From contig CAAHFI010813935.1 in assembly GCA_900893395.1 (NCBI GenBank), forward strand, positions 27,342-91,341: a DNA stretch of 64,000 bases, written 5' to 3'. A program made the position numbers and the translations under genes. Numbering within the stretch: the stretch's first letter is position 1; each line of letters opens with the position of its first letter. This DNA comes from Euglena gracilis (Eukaryota > Euglenozoa > Euglenophyceae > Euglenales > Euglenaceae). The notes beneath the pieces are model-generated. The model saw nothing but the letters and a program-made list of their open reading frames with translations. It was not told where the DNA came from and searched no databases. Shown one piece after another: positions 52,905 to 64,000 of the stretch.

Positions 52905-55900
52905 GTTTTTGACTCTTCTCCCTTGGGAACATTGCCCACCCGCTTGAGGTTTGGGAAGTTGAAAAACTTGAAATGAATGCCTTTGGTCGGAGGGTCCGGG
53001 CTGTAGGTTGCATCCCAATCTGGCCGTTCACGCAAATCATGCAAGGTGAAATGAAAAGCATTGGGGGCTGGAAAGCATCAAAGGTTGGCGGGGGACTTTC
53101 ACCGCGGGGGGGGGGTCCGTGGGGGGTCCGGGGAGGACGGGGGGTCCGGGGGGGAGTTGGTGTTTTCTGGCCGCACACACATTTTTCCGCAATGTGTCCC
53201 AATGGTGCCTAAGGAATGCAAAGGGGGGCTTTTGGCGCTGTTTTTGCTCCTACGGAACTTCGGAAAATTTCGAAAATTTTTGGGAAATAATACCCCCCCC
53301 CTCGAGCCGGGGCTTCAGGCGAAAAAAATAATCCCTGGGGATGTTATTTGGGGGGGTTACCATGATGTTAAGAGTTTTTGTCGGTGATTTTGAATGTGGG
53401 GGGGGGTAAGTCCGGGGGTTTTCATGTCATTCTGACCTCAAAAAAAAAACAGCAAAAAAATAATTCCCGGGAGAGCCGATGCCCAAAACAAGAAAGCTCG
53501 TATTTTGTCCAATCCTGCTCCAACTTGCTTGAAAAGACAGGCAAAATCCAAAGGACGTCCCTTTGGATGTGCCTGGGGGGGGGGCCATCACCGGGTCAGA
53601 TCATGGCTCAAAAAGAATAAATACTCAAATGATGAAATGTATCAAAAAAATATTGGCGGGCTGGGTCCTGACACACCCACGTCGACAGTTGTGAGTTTCA
53701 CTTTTCACTTTCACTTTCGCCTGGAGCGGGACAGAGCGCCAGGCGAAATTCGTGGGATCCGAGGGCTGATGCCCCAGTTCCCACTATTGGCCGAAAAAGG
53801 TTACACCTAAACACACACACGCACATCACCACCGTTTGAAAAAATCTCGAACGTGCAATTTTGGAAAGCAATGGGTGACCAACTTTTGCCGGGAGTGGGG
53901 TCCGGGGGGAGATCGACGTTGTTGGTTTTTTCTGGCTGTTCACACATAAGAGTGACCCTAGAAAAAGCGGTGGCGGGCTTTGGGCCACATATATTGCAAA
54001 AAATGGAGCCCACACTGGTTGACTCTTCTCCCTTGGGAACATTGCTCACCCGCTTGAGGTTTGGGAAGTTGAAAAACTTGAAATGAATGCCTTTGGTCGG
54101 AGGGTCCGGGCTGTAGGTTGCATCCCAATCTGGCCGTTCACGCAAATCATGCAAGGTGAAATGAAAAGCATTGGGGGCTGGAAAGCATCAAAGGTTGGCG
54201 GGGGGACTTTCACCTTCGCGGGGGGGGGTCCGTGGGGGTCCGGGGAGGACGGGGGTCCGGGGGGGGGGAGTTGGTGTTTTCTGGCCGCACACACATTTTT
54301 CCGCAATGTGTCCCAATGGTGCCTAAGGAATGCAAAGGGGGGCTTTTGGCGCTGTTTTTGCTCCTACGGAACTTCGGAAAATTTCGAAATTTTTTGGGAA
54401 ATAATACCCCCCCTCGAGCCGGGGCTTCAGGCGAAAAAAATAATCCCCTGGGGGATTTGTTATTTGGGGGGTTACCATGATCTAAGAGTTTTTGTCGGTG
54501 ATTTTGAATGTGGGGGGGATTTGAGTATTTATTCTTTTTGAGCCATGATCTGACCCGGTGATGCCCCCCCCCCCAGGCACATCCAAAGGGACGTCCTTTG
54601 GATTTTGACTGTCTTTTCAAGCAAGTTGGAGCAGGATTGGACAAAACACGAGCTTTCTTGTTTTGGGCATCGGCTCTCCCGGGAATTATTTTTTTGCTTT
54701 TTTTTGAGGTCAGAATGACATGAAAACCCCGGACTTACCGATGAAATGTATCAAAAAAATATTGGCGGGCTGGGTCCTGACACACCCACATCGACAGTTG
54801 TGAGTTTCACTTTTCACTTTCACTTTCGCCTGGAGCGGGACAGAGCGCCAGGCGAAATTCGTGGGATCCGAGGGCTGATGCCCCAGTTCCCACTATTGGC
54901 CGAAAAAGGTTACACCTAAACACACACACGCACATCACCACCGTTTGAAAAAATCTCGAACGTGCAATTTTGGAAAGCAATGGGTGGCCAACTTTTGCCG
55001 GGAGTGGGGTCCGGGGGAGATCGACGTTGTTGGTTTTTTCTGGCTGTTCACACATAAGAGTGACCCTAGAAAAAGCGGTGGCGGGCTTTGGGCCACATAT
55101 ATTGCAAAAAATGGAGCCCACACTGGTTGACTCTTCTCCCTTGGGAACATTGCCACCCGCTTGAGGTTTGGGAAGTTGAAAAACTTGAAATGAGTGCCTT
55201 TGGTCGGAGGGTCCGGGCTGTAGGTTGCATCCCAATCTGGCCGTTCACGCAAATCATGCAAGGTGAAATGAAAAGCATTGGGGGCTGGAAAGCATCAAAG
55301 GTTGGCGGGGGACTTTCACCTTCGCGGGGGGGGGGTCCGTGGGGAGGGTCCGGGGAGGACGGGGGGTCCGGGGGGGGGGTTGGTGTTTTCTGGCCGCACA
55401 CACATTTTTCCGCAATGTGTCCCAATGGTGCCTAAGGAATGCAAAGGGGGGCTTTTGGCGCTGTTTTTGCTCCTACGGAACTTCGGAAAATTTCGAAAAT
55501 TTTTGGGAAATAATACCCCCCCCCTCGAGCCGGGGCTTCAGGCGAAAAAAATAATCCCCTGGGAGATGTTATTTGGGGGGTTACCATGATCTAAGAGTTT
55601 TTGTCGGTGATTTTGAATGTGGGGGGGGGTAAGTCCGGGGGTTTTCATGTCATTCTGACCTCAAAAAAAAAAACAGCAAAAAAATAATTCCCGGGAGAGC
55701 CGATGCCCAAAACAAGAAAGCTCGTATTTTGTCCAATCCTGCTCCAACTTGCTTGAAAAGACAGGCAAAATCCAAAGGACGTCCCTTTGGATGTGCCTGG
55801 GGGGGGGCATCACCGGGTCAGATCATGGCTCAAAAAGAATAAATACTCAAACGATGAAATGTATCAAAAAAATATTGGCGGGCTGGGTCCTGACACACCC

Positions 55901-56550
55901 ACATCGACAGTTGTGAGTTTCACTTTTCACTTTCACTTTCGCCTGGAGCGGGACAGAGCGCCAGGCGAAATTCGTGGGATCCGAGGGCTGATGCCCCAGT
56001 TCCCACTATTGGCCGAAAAAGGTTACACCTAAACACACACACGCACATCACCACCGTTTGAAAAAATCTCGAACGTGCAATTTTGGAAAGCAATGGGTGA
56101 CCAACTTTTGCCGGGAGTGGGGTCCGGGGGGAGATCGACGTTGTTGGTTTTTTCTGGCTGTTTACACAAAAGAGTGACCCTAGAAAAGGCGGTGGCGGGC
56201 TTGGGGCCACATATATTGCAAAAACTGGAGCCCACACTGGTTGACTCTTCTCCCTTGGGAACTTTGCTCACCCGCTTGAGGTTTGGGAAGTTGAAAAACT
56301 TGAAATGAATGCTTTTGGTCGGAGGGTCCGGGCTGTAGGTTGCATCCCAATCTGGCCGTTCACGCAAACATGCAAGGTAAAAAGAAAAGCATTGGGGGCT
56401 GGAAAGCATCAAAGGTTGGCGGGGGACTTCCGCCTTCGGGGGGGGGTCCGTGGGGAGGGTCCGGGGAGGACGGGGGGTCCGGGGGGGGGGTTGGTGTTTT
56501 CTGGCCGCACACACATTTTTCCGCAATGTGTCCCAATGGTGTCTAAGGAA
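52905..56550 (+). repeat. Satellite array A7, four anchor copies, with one inverted segment
   Basis: The anchors are at 52973, 54083, about 55190 (GAGTGCC variant) and 56305. The stretch 52905-55072 repeats 47945-50114 at a constant offset of 4958-4960, then continues as normal array. The last monomer has the end-of-array variants and leads into C4. Confidence 0.93.
54519..54738 (-). repeat. Inverted 220-base A segment, copy 2
   Basis: It has the same breakpoints, orientation and private variants (ACAAAACACGAGC) as 49561-49780. It arose by duplication of the whole H-A6 block, not by a second inversion. Confidence 0.92.
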
Positions 56551-56600
56551 TGCCCTCCGACAATTAAATTTTTAAATTTGCACATGGTGTGAAAGTGTTA

Positions 56601-56823
56601 CCACCTCCCCCCCCATAATTGACCGTGGGACCTCTCCACGGGACCCCCCCTTTGGTCAATTGGGGGGGGTTCAATTAGGGGGGGGCGTCAATTAGGGGGG
56701 TGCCGTCGATTTGGGGGTGCTTCAGCACAGAATCCCCCGGGCAGTCAATTAGGGGGGGGGTCGAAAAAATTTTCCCCGGGGCGTTTGGTCAATTAAGGGG
56801 GGGTCAATTGGGGGGGGAGGTGG
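56601..56823. mobile_element. TA-flanked G-rich MITE-like element, copy 4
   Basis: CCACCTCCCCCC and GGGGGGAGGTGG termini lie between TA at 56599-56600 and TA at 56824-56825. The interior has one variant, ATAATTGACCGTGGG for ATAATTCACCGTGGG. Confidence 0.65.
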
Positions 56824-56925
56824 TATTTCAAAAACTGTTCCTCAAAAAGAAGCCAGCAAGCCCCTTCCATAACTTTTAAGGATGATGTCGAAGTGCGATG
56901 AAAGATACTCTTCATCCACAAAAAA

Positions 56926-57129
56926 ATGGCTTTGAGATGGAAGCAACGAGCCCAAGTAAAATCATCAACTATTCAACGAATTGTGAGAAATATAATCGCT
57001 GACGTACACCGAATGCCATACAGGTCAACAGGAGAGCGAGCAATGGAAACAAATGTGTGCAGAAAGTGGATAGAACTTTACAAAATCAAGAAGGGGCATG
57101 TTTCAGATGGGAAATTTAACAAAATTTGA
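56926..57129 (+). pseudogene. Unrecognised conserved short ORF in C4
   Basis: A 67-codon frame identical in protein to the C2 copy (34633-34836): MALRWKQRAQVKSS to KKGHVSDGKFNKI. An in-frame TGA separates it from the upstream DDVEVR stretch. See the C1 entry. Confidence 0.33.
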
Positions 57130-57924
57130 GCTTTTTTTCGTCCATTATTAGGTAAATTTTGCCAGTGGGACACCAGCTGAGCATTTTTTAGTCATTCGAA
57201 TAATATGTAGGCAATTAACCCTTCACAATGACTATAGAATGACCCCCAAAACAGGCTAAAATGGTCAAAATTGATCAAAAAAAAGTCCAAAATTGGCAAA
57301 ATTGACAAAAATTGACAAAAAATGACTTCAAATGGGCAAAAATGCAGCCTCCACCAACGATAAACATGACCTTGAAGGGCGGCGAAGTCGTTTTTGCAGT
57401 GGAAGGCTGTGGCTCGGGTCATTTTCCTGTGAGTCACACGGCTGGCCGACGGCTGGCCGACGGCGTGCTCCCCCTTTCATTGACCGAGCCAAAAAAAAAA
57501 CCCGTCGGCCGGGGCCGAGGGACAATAAGGGGGGGGACAATAGGGGGGGGGTAGAAAATCTGACACCACCGGTGACAACCATGATTTCACACGGAAGGGA
57601 GGTTCGGGGGTGAACCATGTCGCGACTTCCAATCTGACCATTCACATAAATTTTTTTAAAAAAAGTGGCGGGACTCTGGGGGTAATGCAAAAATTGGCAC
57701 CCCCGCTGGCAAATTGCCCCCCATATACCCTACATACCCCCATTAATTCTCACTCACCCTCTGCTCCTTTCTTAAACACTTTTCATCCTTCGATGTTTTC
57801 CCCCTAAGTGTGAAATTCTCCGCTGTGCCCTGGGCGAGGGGAGGGGCGGGGGCGCCTGCCCCCAGACCCCCTCTTCCCCCCTGCCCCCCAAATAACAGTT
57901 AAAATGCCATTGTCCGAATGCAAA

Positions 57925-58028
57925 GGAGGTTCGGCACGTCTGATGAGGACCCTCGGCCACTAGGGGGGGGGTCCCCATTTTGCCGTGCCGAGGGGGTCTG
58001 ACCCCAGGGGGGGGGCTGCCGAACCTCC
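57925..58028. repeat. Foldback in C4
   Basis: Exact GGAGGTTCGGCA/TGCCGAACCTCC arms with the inner CCCTCGGC/GCCGAGGG pair, as in C1. Confidence 0.7.
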
Positions 58029-58578
58029 AAAGGTCACTGTCTTCGTCACAAAATAATTTATCACCAGTTTTTTTTAACCCCGCAAGTGACCCCAACATGT
58101 ATGCAACAGCATGGGGTGGATGGGATGGGGGGTGGAAGGAGTGTGGGGGTGTTTTGTTTGGTGGGGGTTAAGCCCGAGTTACGGCCATTTCTTGGCGCCA
58201 ATTTTGGCCATTTTACACTTTTTTCATTTTGCATTTTTTCTGCAGGCCATAATAGCTTGTTTCGGGGTTCGGGGTGAGGGGGCGTGGGGGGTTGTGGCGG
58301 TGGTGAAGGGGATGTGGGGGGGGAGGTTGGGTGGTGGGGGGGGTTGAAAATTCAAAAAAAAAGCAAACGGCCGAGGATGATTCCCCAGGGCCTCACATAA
58401 GCCGATGAAAAACGACACACACGCATTAAATGTAACTTGCTTAACCGACGGAGGGCCCCAAAATAAATTTGCTTTGTGATGCAAGCACCGAGCCCAAGTA
58501 AGTTCATTGGCTATCAACGTTTCATGAATTGTCTGAAATATGACTGCTAACGTACAGCGAATACCGTTTTAGGTCAGA

Positions 58579-59260
58579 TCATGGCTCAAAAAGAATAAAT
58601 ACTCAAATGATGAAATGTATCAAAAAAATATTGGCGGGCTGGGTCCTGACACACCCACGTCGACAGTTGTGAGTTTCACTTTTCACTTTCACTTTCGCCT
58701 GGAGCGGGACAGAGCGCCAGGCGAAATTCGTGGGATCCGAGGGCTGATGCCCCAGTTCCCACTATTGGCGAAAAAGGTTACACCTAAACACACACACGCA
58801 CATCACCGCTGTTTGAAAAAATCTCGAACGTGCAATTTTGGAAAGCAATGGGTGACCAACTTTTGCTTTTGTTTTTTTTTACCCCGCAAGTGACCCCAAC
58901 ATGTATGCAACAGCATGGGGTGGATGGGATGGGGGGTGGAAGGAGTGTGGGGTGTTTTGTTGGGTGGGGGTAAGCCTGAGTTACGGCCATTTCTTGGCGC
59001 GAAATTTGGCGATTTTACACTTTTTTCATTTTGCATTTTTTCTGCAGGCCATAATAGCTTGTTTCGGGGTTCGGGGTGAGGGGCGTGGGGAGGGGTTGTG
59101 GCGGTGGTGAAGGGGATGTGGGGGGGGACGTTGGGTGGTGGGGGGGGTTGAAAATTCAAAAAAAATAAGCAAACGGCCGAGGATGATTCCCCAGGGCCTC
59201 ATATAAGCCGATGAAAAACGACACACACGCATTAAATGTAACTTGCTTAACCGACGGAGG
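58579..59260 (+). repeat. Module D, copy 4
   Basis: The A fragment (58579-58868) is fused to the C-like part at a T-run. It is nearly identical to D2. Confidence 0.85.
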
Positions 59261-59910
59261 GCCCCAAAATACAAAATCCCTTGTGTATCCAAGTCGTTTT
59301 GAGGGGCAAATCCCTTGTGTTTCCAAGTCGTCTTGGGGGCAAATCCCTATTGTTGCTCAAATGTCCGAGGGCCCCAAAAACTGTCTCAGGGCCCAAAAAT
59401 AGCAAAATCCCTTGTGTTTCCAAGTCGTTGGGGGGGGGCAAATCCTTTGTGTTTCCAGGTCGTTTTGGGGGGCAAATCCCCTTTGTTGCTCAACTGTCTC
59501 ACGGCCCAAAAATGATGAAATCCCTTGTGTTTCCAAGTCGCTTTGCGCAAATCCCTGGCCTCAAAATAACCAAATCCCTTGTGTTCCTTGTGTGCCAACA
59601 TCAAAAAAAGTGGGGGGGGTCCGGTCATGGCAGTAGCTTTGGCCTGGGGGGTGGGGTGGTGGGGGTCGACCACATGGTCGGCCCACGGTCGCCTCGGTCG
59701 CCCTCCGTCGCCCTCGGTCGTGGGGGGGGGACCGAGGGTGACCGAGCTTCTCTTGTGGGGGTCGACCGAGGGCGACCACGGTCGACCCCCACCCCACAAC
59801 CATACCCCCCCCCCTTTGCAAAGTCGGTCGCCCTCGGTCGACCCCCACAACCGAAGCTCGGTTGTCCTCGGTCCCCCCACGACCGACCCCCCCCCCCGCA
59901 AAGAGGTGTT
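59261..59910 (+). repeat. Module E, copy 3
   Basis: The minisatellite (59270-59605) is followed by the long-armed GGTCGACC foldback (59716-59884). It is nearly identical to E2. Confidence 0.85.
59716..59884. repeat. Long-armed GGTCGACC foldback in E3
   Basis: It has the same arms as 37423-37588, with a slightly longer C-run in the spacer and GTCGACCCCCACCCC in place of GTCGACCCCACCCC. Confidence 0.8.
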
Positions 59911-59954
59911 CTGTGACTGGGTGAGAGGTTAGTGGAAAATGAGCGAGGAGAATA

Positions 59955-60263
59955 CCATGCCCCCCCCCCGAGTTAGTCACCCCCCTATTAGTCACCTTTG
60001 GGCCCCAGGTAAAAAAAAATCCGAAGGGAAACATTTTCTGTGAAAAAAAAAGCCAAAATTGGACACCCACAATTCTTTGCTTGTTGCCATCCATGAAAAG
60101 TGCCCTGGAATTCCCAAAAACAACCTTGAAACCCCCCAAGGCTTTGGGTGGGGGGCAAAATTTGGGCAAAAATTGCTCCCCCCCCGAGTTAGTCACCCCC
60201 CCCTTATTATCACCTTGGCGGAATTTCCCTTCCAGGGGGGTGACTAACTGGGGGGGGGCACGG
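59955..60263. mobile_element. TA-flanked C/G-rich foldback in F4
   Basis: Termini as in F2, with TA at 59953-59954 and 60264-60265. The right G-run is shorter than in F2 and F3. Confidence 0.55.
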
Positions 60264-60388
60264 TAAAATGCCAGGGGGGCATGTGTGTGTTCTGGTGTTG
60301 CCTTCTTTGGCGTGCTAGTGACGTTACTGCTGCGTGGAAAATGAGCGAGGCTCACCTTCTGAGACAAGAACTGTGTTTGGGCCAAGTG

Positions 60389-61243
60389 TTAGGGGGAGGG
60401 GTGTGGCTCTTGTTGCCTTCGTTGGCGTGTTTGTCTCGGGTGGTTCTTGTGCTGCCTTCCTTGGTGTGTGTGTCTCGTGTGGGGGAGGAGGTTGTGTGGC
60501 GCAGGTACGCAGCCTTGACGGCCTGCCGGACTATTTGCGCTTGGGTTGGTTGGATTGGATTGTATCTTGTTGGGACAACGGTGTTGGTGTTGAGGTTTGT
60601 TGCCCAGCCTCACAACGTCCTCGCCGTCGTTTGCACAGTTTGCGGTGAAATGGGGTTTGTATTTAGTTTGAGTAGGGAGAGTGAGAGCCTCTGGAGGAGC
60701 CACACAAGCAGTTTCGATATCTCTTTCGCTCGTGTCGCTAGTGTCAAGGAGAGAGGCCTTGCCAGACCTCTGCTTCGGTTTGGCGTTGCTGCCAGCCCTC
60801 CCGCTGCCCCAGCAAGGCTTTGAGTAGGGTGGACATCAGTGTGCGGTCTTCCTTGCCCAGTCCCCCGAAGCAGTCAAGACGAAGGCAGTGAGCCGCCACC
60901 CCCGCTTTGCACAGGCGGCATCCTATTTCCGGTGTTTTTCGGCTTCTTGCCTCTCCTACCAGGCTTGCAGTGGGTGGCACGACCAAGAGGGTTGCTTGGA
61001 ATTTGGGTGAGGCGAATGGTGACGTCGATTGCCACGGGTCCGTCACTGTTCAGTCGTGTAATAAAAAAACATCGCCGGGGCAGGTGTTGTCGTCATGTCA
61101 GCCATGTCACGTTCATCACCTGTTTGTTGTGCTGCAAGACTTTCTTCTGTTGTGTCCAAGACTTTCTGAACTTCCCTGGCGCAACTTTGTGGCTTCCAAG
61201 CCAAGAAAGTAACGGCACAATCCCCTGGCGTTCGGAGACCCAA
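60389..61243 (-). pseudogene. Possible decayed coding stretch, F4 (minus strand)
   Basis: It has the same three frames and the same breaks as F2: 61043-61243 (AREVQKVLDTTEESLAAQQ), 60744-61046 (CRLCKAGVAAHCLRLDC) and 60389-60703 (APPEALTLPTQTKYKP, His/Gln/Pro-rich end). Confidence 0.25.
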
Positions 61244-61400
61244 AAATTAGGAACGGCCAATCCTAATTTTGAGTACCTTCTCCCTGCTCCCATTAGTGCA
61301 AGAACAATGTTCAAATGCTTCATATTTGCTAGAAAATACTGCTCTTGTCCAAGGATTTTGTTGTTTTTTTAATTCTGATCGATCTGCTTTCAGGATGTGA

Positions 61401-61790
61401 GTGAACTTGTCCGAAGTAAAGTACAATCGCACAATTTCTTCTGTATTTCCCTTTTTTCTGCTTTGTTCCCTGCCTTTGATGCCAGAGAAACGGGGTGGTT
61501 TGAAATTTCTGGGAGAATTTTTTCGACAACCCCAAATGAAGGTTTCTGAACAAAATTGTGCATGTGTGAGGAAAAAAACACAGCCAAACCTGTGTCACCA
61601 GGGATTTTCAACATTCTTTCTGTCTTCGTCGACCCCAAAAACGGAGGTCAGCCCCAACCTTTTGTCGAAAAATTTTCAATTAATTGAAGACCCGAATCAG
61701 GATTTTTTTTCAGTTTTTTCACATTTTTCCCTTGAGGTTTGGCAAGATCACCAAGATGTCTCTCATTTGGGGGGAAATCAACTTCTTTAA
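61401..61790 (+). pseudogene. Unrecognised ORF spanning F4 and X4
   Basis: This 129-codon frame is identical to 30291-30680, including the GTG start and the hydrophobic stretch before MPEKRGG. Identity between two recently duplicated copies is not evidence for selection. Confidence 0.2.
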
Positions 61791-61872
61791 AACAAAAAAA
61801 TAGGCAAAATGACCCATTTTTTTGGAATCAACACCCCCAAAAACCCAGGCAACGAGTCATTTTCGATCAATG
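61428..61872 (+). repeat. Module X, copy 4
   Basis: Same content and flanks as X2 (30318-30772). Confidence 0.8.
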
Positions 61873-62454
61873 AGCTCACGAAAGAACCAGAAAATTTGAG
61901 TGCTCAAAACTAGAGATTCCCCCTCCTTTTTTTTTGCCTTGGTAAAAGACTGTTGAAAACTACTAAGGACCCCGTACCCTCGGTTGGGCGTGCTGTCGGG
62001 GCCACCTAATGTGCTCCGGCAGGGGGTTTTTGAGGTCGGCGGTTCCAAAAAGATCGTCCGTTTTTGGTGGCCGACCACCGAGAACGAGCAAACAGCCCCC
62101 GGCAATTTTCAGGCTCACATCCCAAATGCCTCAAAAATCCCAGAGAGGCAGGGGTGCCATATCTCCGACTCGGTGCGTGGTTTGGGCCACCTGATGTGCT
62201 CCGTAAGGGGTTTTTGAGGTCGGCGGTTCCAAAAACGTCGTCCATTTTTGGTGGCCGACCACCCAGGGCCGGCAAACGGCCCCAGGGAATTATCTTGCCG
62301 GTCGAATATTCCGGGAATGGGGGGGTGGCACATCACCGATTGGTGCGTGGTTCGGTCCACCTAGTGTGCTCCGGCAGGGGGTTTTCGAGGGCGGCGGTTC
62401 CGAAAACCTCGCCCACTGTTGGTGGCCGGCCACCAAAAACTTGGCAAACGGCCG
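61873..62454 (+). repeat. Module G, copy 4
   Basis: Three subrepeats, with the one-G-shorter CCGTAAGGGGTTTTTG form shared with G2. Confidence 0.87.
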
Positions 62455-64000
62455 CCAAAAGCTGCTTAAAATCAGGGAAGTCGCTTAAAATTTCTGGGTT
62501 ACCCGGGAGTTGGGGGGCCAAAAAATGTACCAGACACAGGTTTTTGAGGGTGCTGAATCCAAAAAAGTGGGTCATTTGGCTTAATTTTTCGTTTTACGAA
62601 ACTCGATTTTCCCAATTTGAGGGACATTTTGGCCGTCGTGGCCCCAAATTTAAAAGGAAAAGGGGAGGAAACCACAGGAAAAACGCTGGTGCAACGTTGG
62701 TTGAAAAAGTTCAGGGCAAGTTGGGAACCCCCCCCGTTTTTGGGGTCACCAAAATCACAAAAAGCGTCGAAAACAAATGGTTGCACAGTTTTTCGTGCGA
62801 AATTTGCAACAAAAAAAACTGCGCAATTCTCTTGCGCGGGAAGGTGCATGAAAAACTCTGGCCTTTTTCCTTTTGAAATAAGTGTGGCCAGGCACAAAAC
62901 ATTCAAAGATGAAAAACACCGAAGATTGTTCAATTATTTAAATTCTGGTCATGGAGAATGAAAACACCTTGGAAACCAACACACCTTGGTAACAAGAGCA
63001 ATCCGACAATTTAGATCCTTGGGGTGGACATTTCCGAGCTTGGGTCCAAGGCACCCGGACTCAATTGGGGCCAATCCTTCTGAGTCTTCCCGTCCAAACG
63101 AGAAGAATCGGAAGGATTCACCCATTATTAATCTCGGCGATGATAAGTGGAAATGGCAAAGCTGAAAGAAACAGCGTATGCAGACAACATATGTTGTTCC
63201 TGAGAAGATTCTCTATCCATCGATACAATTGTCAGGTCCTGCATCCCAAAGGATCAAGAGTTCCGGAGTTGGTCCAAGCTTTTTTTTTGGTCCAAGCACT
63301 GCGATGCGGCAACAAAGTCGGCGACGCAAGCAAAGGTGCCCTCGACTTACCCCAAGTTTTAAGCACCCGCATGCCCCAAAGAACACGTCAAGGTATTTTG
63401 ATCCCAAGCTTTTAGGTGGCCCGGTCGGCTGCCGCTGAACAAACCTACCCACTTTCTCCGCAGCGTGTCCCAATGGTGCCTTAGTAATGCACTGTGAATT
63501 TGCGAATGGCAAGAATGCGCCTGTTGAAATATTGTTCTTCAATAAAAAGCCAGCTAGCCCCGTCCGAAACTTTTGTGGCTGATGGGGAAGTGCGATGAAA
63601 GAGTCTCTTTTTAGGAGGCTGAAAATGCATCCGCTTTGGTGCTTTTTGGTATAAAAAAAAACGACCGTGAAAAATTTGCTTTGTGATGCAAGCACCGAGC
63701 CCAAGTAAGTTCATTAGCTATCAACGTTTCATGAATTGTTAAAATATGACTGCTAACGTACAGCGAATACCGTACAGGTCATCACAGGAGAGAATAGAAA
63801 TAGAAAGTGTCCAGAAGTGGATGGAACCTTTTGGGTAGTTCTTGGGGAGGAATTCCAACCTCAATCCACCCCCCCGAGGGAGGGGGGTCCGGGGGGGTCG
63901 GGGGGGTCAGGGGGGGGGGGGCGGGGGTCGGGGGGGGGGTGTTTCTGGCCGCGCACACAAAGAGGGGCCCTGAAAAGCGTTGGCCGGCTCGGGGCCCAAT
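62455..64000 (+). repeat. Module B, copy 6, cut by the window end
   Basis: It follows B4 up to the G-rich tail (63880-63942), with local losses near 63395 (GGTATTTTGATCCCAAGC) and several in the last 250 bases (ATCACAGGAGAGAATAG, CCAGAAGTGG, AGGAATTCC). The decayed gene-like stretch is about 63140-63824. The window ends within the ancestral monomer that would lead into another A array. Confidence 0.86.

Larger units (their letters stand above)
56551..58578 (+). repeat. Module C, copy 4
   Basis: It has the same order as C1 and is closest to C2, at an offset of about 22.29 kb. The element is 56601-56823, the ORF 56926-57129 and the foldback 57925-58028. Confidence 0.88.
59911..61427 (+). repeat. 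Module F, copy 4
   Basis: It has the full-length foldback (59955-60263) and is otherwise close to F2. Confidence 0.88.

Noticed and set aside
1-64000. rDNA intergenic spacer
   Set aside because: Spacers can hold subrepeat arrays, but no 18S, 5.8S, 28S or 5S sequence is visible in any of the repeated units.
1-64000. LTR or LINE retrotransposon origin of the higher-order unit
   Set aside because: I see no reverse transcriptase, integrase or protease motif, no TG...CA long terminal repeats and no primer-binding site. The A-rich runs are internal and recurrent, not 3' tails.

Overview
This 64 kb window is a large block of eukaryotic-type tandem repeats. I see no confident protein-coding gene, no rRNA or tRNA gene, and no bacterial-style operon or ribosome-binding-site layout. 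Long poly-G and poly-A tracts, kilobase-scale satellite monomers, higher-order repeats and short TA-flanked inverted-repeat elements point to heterochromatic nuclear DNA of a eukaryote. The species cannot be identified; a protist or alga is only a guess.

Modules used below. B: about 1.7-2.0 kb, with a decayed gene-like stretch and a G-rich tail. A: a 1.11-1.12 kb satellite monomer in seven arrays with 8, 2, 4, 1, 2, 2 and 4 anchor copies, plus fragments. C: about 2 kb, with a TA-flanked G-rich element, a short conserved ORF and a foldback. D: about 0.65 kb, an A fragment fused to a second copy of part of C. E: about 0.65 kb, a minisatellite plus a GGTCGACC foldback. F: about 1.5 kb, a TA-flanked foldback followed by a compositionally different, possibly once-coding minus-strand stretch. 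X: a 0.45 kb segment missing from one copy. G: about 0.55 kb, three 0.17-0.18 kb subrepeats. H and J: accessory modules at 46.8-52.9 kb. K: 11.0-13.6 kb, degenerate monomers.

Order: B1 (1-1955), A1 (to 11000), K (to 13579), B2 with an internal deletion (to 14350), A2 (to 16660), C1-D1-E1-F1-G1 (to 22355), B3, A3 (24069-28462), a truncated E with an inverted core, F2-X2-G2, B4, A4, C2-D2-E2-F3-X3-G3 (to 40155), B5, A5, C3-D3, H1, A6 with an inverted segment, J, H2, A7 with the same inverted segment, C4-D4-E3-F4-X4-G4, B6 (to the window end). B-A(n)-C-D-E-F-X-G is therefore a higher-order repeat of about 8.8-9.0 kb, with one 13.6 kb and one 22.3 kb variant.

The main biological content is repeat evolution. 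Array length varies between fixed end monomers, junctions carry microhomology, and three small inversions are visible (two of them copies of one event). Two element families share TA-flanked, C/G-rich inverted termini, and one of them has an empty site inside the window. Many modules contain variants of one short ancestral motif set. The only coding candidates are short, unrecognised and mostly broken.
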